The position numbers were made by a program, and so were the translations under genes. Below the pieces are notes generated by a model. That model saw only the letters and a list, made by a program, of their open reading frames with translations. It had not been told where the DNA came from and searched no databases. Shown one piece after another: positions 7,555 through 15,170 of a DNA stretch of 32,207 bases; the stretch's first letter is position 1, and every line of letters starts with the position of its first letter. The stretch is from Euryarchaeota archaeon UBA89 (GTDB taxonomy: Archaea; Thermoplasmatota; Poseidoniia; Poseidoniales; Thalassarchaeaceae): positions 1 through 32,207 of the forward strand of contig DAFS01000019.1 in NCBI GenBank assembly GCA_002495525.1, given 5' to 3'.

Positions 7555-8235
7555 ATGAGTGAAGTGGAGGCCATTGTCTTCGATTGTGACGGAGTATTGG
7601 TAGATATTACTTCATCTTGGCAGCAAATACACAACTATTTTGGTACAAATAATAAAGAAAATCTAGCAAAATTCCTTGAGAAAGAAATTACAGATGATGA
7701 GTTTATGGAATTGGATATCAAATTATGGTTAGATATTCAAGACAAAATCCATATGGATGAAATAATGAGATGTTTTTCTGGTGTGAAATTAATGAAAGGA
7801 GCAAGAGAAGTTATTAGTGAACTCAAAAGAAGAGGAATTTATGTAGCAATTGTTTCCTCAGGCGTGGCGAGATTCATTGGTTCAATTGCGCATATGTTGA
7901 AGGTAGATGATTGGGCTGCAAATGACTTCTCATGGGATGAGGAGGGTTATCTTTCAGGTCCTAAAACTGCGATGGTTGATTCTCATGACAAGGGAGAGAT
8001 GGTAGATAAATTAATGAGAATTAATGGTTTTCAAGCAAACAAAATTTGGACCATTGGAGACTCAGGTACTGATTTATCAATGCAAATACCAGATTCTAAT
8101 TTTATAGGATTCAATCCAGCAAGAGAAAGATCAATGAATGAATTTACTAAAGCAAATGTACCAATAATAATAGAAAAGGATTTAACAAAAATCTGGAAAA
8201 TTATTTTTTCAGAAGATTTTCCTACAGATTATTAA
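7555..8235 (+). CDS. HAD-superfamily phosphatase, phosphoserine phosphatase (SerB)-like
   Basis: This 226-residue enzyme has all HAD motifs: motif I VFDCDGVLVD with nucleophile Asp10 and acid/base Asp12, motif II SSG at 101-103, Lys146 as the motif III base, and motif IV GDSGTDLSM with Asp169 and Asp173. The helical cap between residues 15 and 80 and the GDSGTDLSM form are closest to phosphoserine phosphatase, which makes serine from phosphoserine, but related HAD enzymes act on other small phosphates. The start ATG 7555 has no ribosome site; a weak A/T box is present near 7507-7514. The 3' end overlaps the convergent polymerase subunit gene by 4 bases. Confidence 0.8.
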   Translation: MSEVEAIVFDCDGVLVDITSSWQQIHNYFGTNNKENLAKFLEKEITDDEFMELDIKLWLDIQDKIHMDEIMRCFSGVKLMKGAREVISELKRRGIYVAIVSSGVARFIGSIAHMLKVDDWAANDFSWDEEGYLSGPKTAMVDSHDKGEMVDKLMRINGFQANKIWTIGDSGTDLSMQIPDSNFIGFNPARERSMNEFTKANVPIIIEKDLTKIWKIIFSEDFPTDY

Positions 8236-9863
8236 GCAAATGGTATTGATGCGGAAGCATGGGTATGTAAGTTAATCACTGTCAGAATACAGGGTTTAGG
8301 TTGGAATCCTAACATTCTTTGGTAGTCGGTCTGATCTTGCCACGTAGAACTATGAACTATCGTTGTTCCTTTATGATCGCCTACATATTGTCCATGAACA
8401 TGACCAGTGACGAAAATATCAGGTATAGTTCCGATTACCATACTATCTTCAGGTTCGGGGGATAATGGAGTTTTTCCACCCCAAGAGGGGGCCAAGTGTC
8501 TCCTTTCAAGCATTGAACGCATAGCCATCTCAGGTTTAGCATAAGTTACAGATCTAAGGCCCGCAACAAAGTCATCGATACTTTTTCCATGATATGAAAG
8601 AATTCTTACTCCATGAAGGCTGAAATCACAGGGATTACCCACGAAAACTGCATCAGAATAGTCCTGTTGCACTTCTGGATCTAGAGCAGGTTGAGGTTCA
8701 GCAGGTCGTACTGCATCATGATTCCCTGGAAGAATTATTACATCTACCCAATCTGGTAAATCACTCAGAAGATTGGCAAGAGCGCCGTATTGCTTGAATA
8801 AATCTGTGATTGCTAAATGCCTATCTTGCCCAGGATAAATTCCTACACCATCAACGCCATCTCCACTCAAGACAAAATATTTGATAGTCTTAGCTAATGG
8901 ATCTGTCTTGAACCAATTTATCATTTTCTCCCATTGAGGTTCAAGGAAGGTTTTACTGCCCACATGAACATCAGAAAGAAAAGCCGCAGATACTGATTCA
9001 TCGATATTTGCAGTGTTCTTTGCTCTACGTGGTAAAGGAGGGAAGTGAATATTTGAAATAATGAATAAGTCTGTTCGATCACCAATGAAAAATCCACTTA
9101 CTCCTACCACATCATCATTCATCAATCCATCAAGAGCAGCATGTAGGGGGTTGGCTCCAGTTGGGGGTTTCAATAGACATTGAATCTGAGTAGTTTCATC
9201 TTCTAATAGAAACATCAGATTTCCTGATTTAGCCCAGCGAGGCTCGCTAACTAATCCAACTATTGTAATCTCATATTCATTAGAAGTATAACGTTGACGA
9301 TTTCTATAAGCCTCTGCGTTTGAAATAGGCCTTCTTGGAAGTGCTCTCCCCTCAATCATCAAATTACGTATTTGACTTAATCTGCTGTTGAAAAATGATT
9401 TGATATCAGATAATTTACCTTCTGTGACTGAATTTCCAGTAATATCAAAATGTACTTCAATCTCTGAATCAATATCTTTAGCCAACATCGGAAAATCATC
9501 AATACTGTAATGTGACAAACCATGAGGCCGGGGTGCGGGAGAAATTTCATTACTAGAAACTGGTGCAATTACTCTGCCAATTGGTGAAGGATTATCTGGA
9601 GTAGGGAGAGTTACCTGAGACTTCTTTGAAAAATTATGAGATTCTTCAGAGGTTACCTGTTCTATTGAAACTAAAGATAACAACTGATCGATTGATTGCG
9701 ATGTAAGGAGTTGGACATTTGATGCACGAGCTGCTTCTATCAAAGCATTAATATCTACTAATTGTTCAATTTTATCCTTAGCATCAAGACCCATAACAAG
9801 AAGTCCCGCAGCACTCAACATTTTCTGTTGATGCGCCCAATCACCGGATACCATACAACTCAC
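8232..9863 (-). CDS. polB: DNA polymerase family D small subunit (DP1)
   Basis: The small subunit of the archaeal replicative polymerase PolD carries a calcineurin-like 3'-5' exonuclease domain that proofreads for the large subunit DP2. The 543-residue protein has an N-terminal helical part, a disordered Ser/Pro-rich linker (about 70-115), an OB-fold (about 195-275), and a phosphoesterase domain with SDVHVGS (Asp298, His300), SGDGVDG (Asp335), PGNHDA (Asn381, His382), SYHGKS (His425) and TGHVHG (His488, His490). All metal ligands are therefore intact. The frame opens at GTG 9863, with an in-frame ATG at 9854 as an alternative. The large subunit gene is not in the window. The gene follows a CinA-type gene by 40 bases on the same strand. 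Confidence 0.93.
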   Translation of the reverse strand: MSCMVSGDWAHQQKMLSAAGLLVMGLDAKDKIEQLVDINALIEAARASNVQLLTSQSIDQLLSLVSIEQVTSEESHNFSKKSQVTLPTPDNPSPIGRVIAPVSSNEISPAPRPHGLSHYSIDDFPMLAKDIDSEIEVHFDITGNSVTEGKLSDIKSFFNSRLSQIRNLMIEGRALPRRPISNAEAYRNRQRYTSNEYEITIVGLVSEPRWAKSGNLMFLLEDETTQIQCLLKPPTGANPLHAALDGLMNDDVVGVSGFFIGDRTDLFIISNIHFPPLPRRAKNTANIDESVSAAFLSDVHVGSKTFLEPQWEKMINWFKTDPLAKTIKYFVLSGDGVDGVGIYPGQDRHLAITDLFKQYGALANLLSDLPDWVDVIILPGNHDAVRPAEPQPALDPEVQQDYSDAVFVGNPCDFSLHGVRILSYHGKSIDDFVAGLRSVTYAKPEMAMRSMLERRHLAPSWGGKTPLSPEPEDSMVIGTIPDIFVTGHVHGQYVGDHKGTTIVHSSTWQDQTDYQRMLGFQPKPCILTVINLHTHASASIPFA

Positions 9864-9903
9864 GTCAGGTACGTACGCTCATGATAATATCGCTACAAGA
9901 TAG

Positions 9904-10581
9904 TCATTCATCCCAGTCTGTTAGAGATGCTAAATCGACTTTTTGTATCTCATCTGCCACAGTGGTATCTTCGACTTCCCATGTCATACTTCCTTCCCAT
10001 TGTTCAGAAGCAGGATCCATCTGAGAAATATCTGATTCAGATTCGTCAATTTCATCAATACTTTCTGTTTTTCCATCTTGTTCTTCTAACCTGTCTAATG
10101 TTTCTAGAGCCAGCCTTAGAGCGAAAACTGCAAAAGAACGCTTATTATCCAATCTGTCATTTTCACCAAAATCCATTCTCCTTACAAGAAAATAGTCTTG
10201 AGCAATAACTGCTACATGGACCCTACCTACTTCCTTTTCAGAAGTAGAGCCACCAGGACCTGCAATCCCTGTAATAGCAATTGCTACATCGGACCCAGAT
10301 TGATATCTTGCGCCTTTAGCCATTTGAACAGCGACTTCGTGGGAGACTGCTCCAGCCTCACCCTCGTCAAATGCAGATTTTTGTACCCCTAATTCTCTCA
10401 TTTTTGCTTCATTAGAATATACTACCCAGCCCTGATTAAACCACTGAGTGGCTCCCGAAATATCAGTAATCAATGAAGCGAGTAATCCGCCTGTACATGA
10501 TTCTGCTGTGGAAATGGTCCAGCCCTTCTTTCTCAGGCGTCTAGTCATCCGAGATGCTAGTCCCGCGGTCTCTTCTACCAC
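9904..10581 (-). CDS. pncC: CinA C-terminal-domain protein (nicotinamide-nucleotide amidohydrolase PncC-like) with acidic tail
   Basis: Residues about 12-165 form the CinA C-terminal domain, which hydrolyses nicotinamide mononucleotide to nicotinate mononucleotide in pyridine-nucleotide recycling. The motifs are STAESCTGGLLASLITD with its conserved Ser and Cys, a GAVS segment, and AIAITGIAGPGGSTSEKEVG. The first half of full-length CinA (the COG1058/MoaB-like domain) is absent, as in stand-alone PncC. After the domain comes an extra acidic tail of about 55 residues rich in Asp, Glu and Ser, which PncC proteins normally lack. The frame starts at GTG 10581; Met12 is an alternative. It lies between tRNA-Val and the PolD small-subunit gene, all on the same strand. 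Confidence 0.88.
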   Translation of the reverse strand: MVEETAGLASRMTRRLRKKGWTISTAESCTGGLLASLITDISGATQWFNQGWVVYSNEAKMRELGVQKSAFDEGEAGAVSHEVAVQMAKGARYQSGSDVAIAITGIAGPGGSTSEKEVGRVHVAVIAQDYFLVRRMDFGENDRLDNKRSFAVFALRLALETLDRLEEQDGKTESIDEIDESESDISQMDPASEQWEGSMTWEVEDTTVADEIQKVDLASLTDWDE

Positions 10582-10620
10582 ATACGTCCCTACTGGTAAT
10601 CCTTCTTGATTGTTTACACC

Positions 10621-10635
10621 TAATCTTGAAGATTA
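10621..10635. repeat. Short perfect inverted repeat between tRNA-Val and the cinA-like gene
   Basis: TAATCTT-G-AAGATTA is a perfect 7-base inverted repeat with a one-base centre, 4 bases past the CCA end of tRNA-Val and about 40 bases before the GTG of the pncC-like gene. It could be an operator or a processing feature. Repeats of this length occur by chance in A/T-rich DNA, so it is weak evidence. Confidence 0.3.
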
Positions 10636-10638
10636 AAT

Positions 10639-10714
10639 TGGTGGGCCCGGCAGGAATTGAACCTGCGATCTTCGCTTTGTAAGAGCAACGTCATAACCCC
10701 TAGACCACGGGCCC
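10639..10714 (-). tRNA. tRNA-Val (anticodon TAC)
   Basis: The minus strand folds as a tRNA with acceptor strands GGGCCCG (10714-10708) and CGGGCCC (10649-10643), a D arm around GGTCTAGGGGTTATGAC, an anticodon stem TTGCT/AGCGA with loop CTTACAA and anticodon TAC, and a T arm CGCAGGTTCAATTCCTGC. The discriminator is A10642, and CCA is encoded at 10641-10639. No intron is seen. It decodes GTA and related valine codons. Confidence 0.95.
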
Positions 10715-10782
10715 CACATGAGAGTCGGGCAGCGTCGCATTCAAATCATTGGCGGTCGAAGCATCTGTTAGAGAGTGCTTGT

Positions 10783-11775
10783 TTGAAAGACATTGATGAA
10801 CTAATTATCAGACTAGGGAAAAATGGTTTCCCGGTAGAGAATTATCTAGAAAAAGCCTTTAAAACCATTAAAATTGAAGATTTCATAAAATTAGGCCATG
10901 ATGATTTCTTTCAAGATAATCCAGTTGAATTTATGAAAACTAGTAAGGGAATTAGAAAAAATATTTCCGCACCGCATATGTTAGCAATATTACTTCATCA
11001 TTTAGAAATTAAAAAGGGACAAAAAATCCTATTAGTTGGTTCGAAAGGAGGATATCTAGCAGCGATTTTAGACCAGGTTCTTGGGGAAGAAGGAATTGTT
11101 ACAATAATTGAGCCTCATGATGAGATTCTTGAACATACAAGAAGGACTTTAGAAAACTATGAATCAAGAGGAATTATTCGTGTACTTTCAATAATTGATT
11201 TTGATTTCTACGAAGATTCAGGGAAGGAATTTGATAGAGTCCTGATTACAGGAGCAGTTAGAGAAATACCTGATTTTCTGAATTATAATTCGCAGGAGGG
11301 TTCATTCATATTAGGTCCATTTGGAGGAAATATTCAGCAAAGACTTCTGAAAAAAGAAAAACAACTAGGGGAATGGTTAGACACAGACTTGGGAGGAGTA
11401 GTTTTTTCACCTATGGATACAAGGATTTCTGAACGAAATCCATTAGACCCCATTGTTCTTGCAGAAGGACTCGAAGATTCGTTTTCATTAATCTCTGAAA
11501 TAATAGAAATTGACGAGGAAACATTTCAAGGAATTGAACAATTAATTCAATCTCTGAGAGAGTTACCTAGAGATATCCCTGCTATCAGTGAAAACTCTTC
11601 AGATGAAGAGATTATGGAAAATCCCGTAATGGACTTAATGATGTCAGAAATGGAAAGATTGGCACCTATTTGGCCGATTATTGAACACTTTATGTCAATT
11701 GAATTGGTGGATATCTTCAACTCAGAAAATGAAAACTCATTCACTGGTGGAGGACACGAAGACCTAGTCCCATGA
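10783..11775 (+). CDS. Protein-L-isoaspartate O-methyltransferase-like protein with C-terminal extension
   Basis: The enzyme family methylates L-isoaspartate with S-adenosylmethionine to start repair of aged proteins. Seen here: the pre-motif ISAPHMLAILLHHL (about residues 61-74), SAM-binding loop LLVGSKGGYLAAIL (84-97), the acidic IIEPHDE, and a FDRVLITGAV segment matching the conserved D-x-I-x-x-x-A strand. Loop GSKGGY replaces the usual GSGSGY, so catalysis is likely but not certain. An extra region of about 100 residues follows the fold. No ATG is available in frame before residue 51. The frame runs back into antisense tRNA-Val, so I choose TTG 10783, which gives 330 residues and places the fold normally. 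The gene overlaps the HEAT-repeat gene by ATGA. Confidence 0.75.
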   Translation: MKDIDELIIRLGKNGFPVENYLEKAFKTIKIEDFIKLGHDDFFQDNPVEFMKTSKGIRKNISAPHMLAILLHHLEIKKGQKILLVGSKGGYLAAILDQVLGEEGIVTIIEPHDEILEHTRRTLENYESRGIIRVLSIIDFDFYEDSGKEFDRVLITGAVREIPDFLNYNSQEGSFILGPFGGNIQQRLLKKEKQLGEWLDTDLGGVVFSPMDTRISERNPLDPIVLAEGLEDSFSLISEIIEIDEETFQGIEQLIQSLRELPRDIPAISENSSDEEIMENPVMDLMMSEMERLAPIWPIIEHFMSIELVDIFNSENENSFTGGGHEDLVP

Positions 11776-12827
11776 ATAGGAGTATTCTTGCACTGATGGC
11801 TAGTGGGAGTTATGTGCTGAAAGCGACTATACGGCAGTTGAACAATAAAGATGTTCGATTGAGAAGAAGGGCTGTAAGGAAGTTGTTTGAGCTTGATGAC
11901 CCAACTGCAATCGATGCTTTCATACCTCTACTGAAAGATTCTGATGAATGGTTCAGAGGCAAGGCACTAATGGCAATACAAAGATGGGCCTCGATGAAAG
12001 ATCTGAATTTAGCAGAGAAACTTTCCAATTCAAAAAAACCCGAAGAGAGAATTTTGGCTTGTAGAATTGCACCTAAAGTTGGCAAATCAAGTGAGAGAAT
12101 ATTAAAAAAAATGCTGGATGATGAAGATAATTTAGTTAAACAAAATGCTTGGAAAAACATTCTAAATTTAAATGATGATTATATTGAGGAAGCGATAAAG
12201 AGTTCAGATGTGGGCATTAGAGTGTTAGCTGTTGATAAAATACAATTAATGTATAAGATTGATAATGATTTGATAAAAAAAATATTTGATGATGATTCAA
12301 GTAGAATAAGAAAAAAAGCAATTAATATACTAAAATCCAAACCTGAATTATATTCTTCTGGTGAATTTGATGATGTAATAATCAAAATTGCAGAGAATGA
12401 TAATAATATTCAAATTGATGCATTAATAATGCTAATAGAATCAGGAGAGAGAAATGAATTATTTATCCAAAAGATACCTTTGTGGTTAGAAAATGAAAAC
12501 TCTAAAATGATTAAGTTAGTTGTAGAATCAACAGAAAATAAAGATTGGGGAGAAATTGATTGGTTGATAAATACAATTATGAGTTCATCGAATGATAAAT
12601 TAATTTCTAGAATGTTGAGAAGGAAAAAATCAATTGAAGCCGATAAATATCGGAAAGAAATTCTCCTTGATGATGATAGAAATGCGATTTTAAGGTCAAG
12701 AGTTATAGAAGATTTATTTGGAAAAGAGCAGGGAAAGGAAATAACAAAAATCATTCATGATTTGGAAAATAATCGAAATGAATCTATTTCTGAAACTGCT
12801 AAGATGTACAGGAAAAGTATCTCATAA
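11772..12827 (+). CDS. HEAT-repeat protein
   Basis: This 351-residue protein is made of tandem two-helix repeats of about 30 residues. Examples are KDVRLRRRAVRKLFELDDP followed by AIDAFIPLLKDSDEWFRGKALMAIQ. The spacing of Asp/Glu starts and the conserved Arg and Ala positions are those of HEAT or PBS-lyase-like repeats. The first 150 residues are the clearest; later repeats are more diverged and Lys/Asn/Ile-rich. There are no catalytic motifs and no signal peptide, so it is a likely cytoplasmic scaffold. Its ATG overlaps the stop of the methyltransferase-like gene (ATGA), implying coupled translation and possibly a joint role. It ends 7 bases from the convergent ParB-like gene. Confidence 0.8.
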   Translation: MNRSILALMASGSYVLKATIRQLNNKDVRLRRRAVRKLFELDDPTAIDAFIPLLKDSDEWFRGKALMAIQRWASMKDLNLAEKLSNSKKPEERILACRIAPKVGKSSERILKKMLDDEDNLVKQNAWKNILNLNDDYIEEAIKSSDVGIRVLAVDKIQLMYKIDNDLIKKIFDDDSSRIRKKAINILKSKPELYSSGEFDDVIIKIAENDNNIQIDALIMLIESGERNELFIQKIPLWLENENSKMIKLVVESTENKDWGEIDWLINTIMSSSNDKLISRMLRRKKSIEADKYRKEILLDDDRNAILRSRVIEDLFGKEQGKEITKIIHDLENNRNESISETAKMYRKSIS

Positions 12828-12834
12828 TTTATCT

Positions 12835-13242
12835 CTAAACTGCTGGAAGCATCAATCTTGAAAGTGGAACTGCAATTGGTGGAAGATGATCAGATAGGCG
12901 ATGTCTGCTGGTTTTAGGAGAGAATAAATTCCCAGATAATGCTGCATCTATTACTTCTTGTTTGGTAACTGTGTCTCTACCACAATGAGGCCAGACATCT
13001 AATTCGATAGAGTCATCGTCGAGATAATCGATAAACACGCACGGCACACAACTTAATTCTAGCCTCAGTGCAACATGATATCTATGGTGTCCATCTAATA
13101 TAGTCCCAGAAAGTCTATCTAATAACAAGGGCTTTGTATAAGCGTTCCATCTATGAGTCATTTTTTCTAGCTGATCTACCTTTTTTGGCAATATTTGTTC
13201 ATGGGGTCTGAGAATCTCTAAAGGAACTAATTCGACCTTCAT
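12835..13242 (-). CDS. Small ParB/sulfiredoxin-fold protein (SerK/SbnI-like)
   Basis: The 135-residue protein has the ParB N-terminal-like fold: a strand and helix with ILRPHEQILPKKVDQLEKM, a conserved ILDGHHRYHVALRL nucleotide-binding helix, then two strands and a SPKTSRH end. In this superfamily archaeal SerK is an ADP-dependent serine kinase making phosphoserine, and staphylococcal SbnI is a related serine kinase; ParB and sulfiredoxin are other branches. The PHE motif (Glu15) and DGHHR motif match what I recall of the serine-kinase branch, so a free-serine kinase is a reasonable guess. The protein lacks the ParB helix-turn-helix and linker domains, so it is not a partition protein. Neighbours do not settle its role. 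Confidence 0.65.
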   Translation of the reverse strand: MKVELVPLEILRPHEQILPKKVDQLEKMTHRWNAYTKPLLLDRLSGTILDGHHRYHVALRLELSCVPCVFIDYLDDDSIELDVWPHCGRDTVTKQEVIDAALSGNLFSPKTSRHRLSDHLPPIAVPLSRLMLPAV

Positions 13243-13315
13243 GAAAGTCCGAGAAGCACATTGTTGTTAGTTTTGATGCCGAAGATATGATGTTTAGTTA
13301 CATTTACGGAGATAC

Positions 13316-14539
13316 ATGGTTGACACTAAGCTGTACCTCGCACCAGAGGATAATTTAGTATTAAATCAACTAAGAGAACATGGTGATGCTTGGATTGTAG
13401 GGGGGTGGATAAGAGATACATTAATGATGATTAAATCAAAGAATGATCTCGATATTGCTACAACACTTTTACCAAGAGAAGTAATGGAAATATTTCCTAG
13501 AACAATCCCTGTTGGGGAAGAATATGGAACTGTAATTGTAAGATTAGAAGGTGTTTCTGATAGAGAATGGGAAGTCACTACTCTACGTAAAGATGGAAGT
13601 TACGGGGACGGTAGGAGACCTGATAATGTCTCTTTTGGTACTAACATTATTGATGATTTAGCACGTCGAGATTTTACAATAAATGCTATGGCGATAAATA
13701 AAGAAGATGAACTAATAGATATGTTTGGAGGAGAAGAAGATCTACATCACAATATTGTTAGAGCAGTGGGGGATGCTAATGAAAGAATTGCAGAAGATGG
13801 ATTAAGAATATTACGAGCCTTTAGATACTTAGATTTAGAAAAGGATAGTCTCAGAACACTGGATTCTGATCTAGAAAATGCAATTCAGAAAAATACCCAT
13901 ATGTTAGGAAAAGTATCAAAAGAGCGTATTACTGATGAAATTAGAAAGATTTTAAGAAGTAACAATCCATATGAAATATTCTATAAAATGCAAAAATTAG
14001 GTGTTTTAACAGAAATAATGAACGATTTAGACATTGATATTGAGAACTGTGGGAGGGCCGAGCCGATGGTTATATTAGCAAGATTCCTCAAAAATAATAA
14101 TTACAATGGAGATGAATTATCTAAGATTCTAAAGGATAAATTAAAATTGACAAAAAAAGAAATAAGATGTATCTCCTTTCTGCATGAAAATAGAAAATTG
14201 AGATTTGATAATAGTATTGAGAGTATTAGAAGATTCAAAGTATTACTATCAGAAGAACAAAAGCGGACAATATTGCAATATCATAATGCAGACGATTTTG
14301 CTAAAAAATATAATTCATTAGAAGAAGGAATTAATATGAAACCAATCCTTGATGGAACTAAAATCTTTGAAATCACTGGAATTAAACCGAGTCCTAAACT
14401 TGGTTTACTTAAAGATTGGATATTTAGGATTCAGATTGAAAAAAATATTCAATTAGAAAAGGAGATGATAGACATACTTAATGGAATTAACTGGGATGAC
14501 CCCGAATACCATTCATGGCCGAAACTATGTTGGCCTTGA
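13316..14539 (+). CDS. cca: Class II (bacterial-type) CCA-adding tRNA nucleotidyltransferase
   Basis: The 407-residue protein is a class II nucleotidyltransferase. Motif A has GGWIRD and the DLD metal-binding pair (Asp44, Asp46). Motif B is DLARRDFTINAM, and a nucleotide-selecting EDGLR motif (Glu160, Asp161, Arg164) is followed by RAFRYLD. EDxxR is the hallmark of the bacterial and eukaryotic CCA-adding family, not of the archaeal class I enzyme. It adds or repairs the CCA 3' end of tRNAs. Both tRNAs in this window already encode CCA, so repair is the more likely use here. Its ATG 13316 is 73 bases from the divergent ParB-like start. It ends at 14539, abutting the convergent GcvH-like gene. 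Confidence 0.92.
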   Translation: MVDTKLYLAPEDNLVLNQLREHGDAWIVGGWIRDTLMMIKSKNDLDIATTLLPREVMEIFPRTIPVGEEYGTVIVRLEGVSDREWEVTTLRKDGSYGDGRRPDNVSFGTNIIDDLARRDFTINAMAINKEDELIDMFGGEEDLHHNIVRAVGDANERIAEDGLRILRAFRYLDLEKDSLRTLDSDLENAIQKNTHMLGKVSKERITDEIRKILRSNNPYEIFYKMQKLGVLTEIMNDLDIDIENCGRAEPMVILARFLKNNNYNGDELSKILKDKLKLTKKEIRCISFLHENRKLRFDNSIESIRRFKVLLSEEQKRTILQYHNADDFAKKYNSLEEGINMKPILDGTKIFEITGIKPSPKLGLLKDWIFRIQIEKNIQLEKEMIDILNGINWDDPEYHSWPKLCWP

Positions 14540-15049
14540 TTAAAGTTCATTGAGATACTCGATGTATTCGTTTTCATCTAAATATTGATCTGCATCATAA
14601 TCAAATGGTTGCACTATTAGGCACCATCCATCCGCATATGCATCATCATTAACAAGATCTGGATTATCTTCTACATCTCCATTTAATGAAACGATTTTAC
14701 AAGGGAATGGAGCATTGATAAGTAATTTTTCATATTCAGTTGTAATTGTAATTAATAAATCTTCGAGACCTAATTCATCACCACCAGTCATTGGAGTTGC
14801 GGCGTCGTCATCTTGTGAAACCTCACCTTCATCATCATCAGATTCTTCCATTTTAAACTCAGAATCATCTTCAGGTTTTGTTAAAATGACCCTAATAATG
14901 TCTCCATATTCTGCTCTAACGAATTCGCTCAGACCTATCTTTACCTGAGAGTCATCTTTCTTTTCATCTAATACTTGCAACCATAAATGTTCCAAAGTAT
15001 ACTTACGCCCTTGTGCCACACTAAATTCGACATAATCGCTGTCCGCCAT
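14540..15049 (-). CDS. Glycine cleavage system H-like lipoyl-domain protein with acidic insertion
   Basis: The 169-residue protein resembles GcvH. Early residues KIGLSEFVRAEYGDIIRV match the H-protein opening (canonical GIT..A...LGDI). The C-terminal half has the lipoyl-domain hairpin TEYEKLLINAPFPCKIVSLN, with Glu105-x-x-Lys108 at the place of the lipoylated Lys, then NPDLVNDDAYADGWCLIVQP. Between them is an acidic insertion of about 40 residues (60-98). H protein shuttles the aminomethyl group in glycine oxidation; whether this one is lipoylated is inferred from the conserved Lys. The frame extends upstream to 15328, but family alignment and intrusion into the divergent acyl-CoA dehydrogenase gene place the start at ATG 15049. 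No gcvT, gcvP or lipoate gene is nearby. Confidence 0.75.
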   Translation of the reverse strand: MADSDYVEFSVAQGRKYTLEHLWLQVLDEKKDDSQVKIGLSEFVRAEYGDIIRVILTKPEDDSEFKMEESDDDEGEVSQDDDAATPMTGGDELGLEDLLITITTEYEKLLINAPFPCKIVSLNGDVEDNPDLVNDDAYADGWCLIVQPFDYDADQYLDENEYIEYLNEL

Positions 15050-15170
15050 ACTAATTCTCGACCTGCGCCCAACTGACAACCGTTTTGAATTGTTCGATTC
15101 AAAGAAGTTGTTACATTTGCTGTTACGAGACATTAACAATACCTTTCTCTTCGGACAGTCTGGTGAGATA

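Noticed and set aside
11810..12754. Three minus-strand open frames within the HEAT-repeat gene
   Set aside because: They are antisense to a well-supported gene, and their Ser/Ile/Phe-rich composition mirrors its Lys/Asp/Glu codons.
14715..14948. A Ser-rich plus-strand open frame
   Set aside because: It is antisense to the acidic insertion of the GcvH-like gene; repeated Asp/Glu codons give Ser-rich frames on the other strand.
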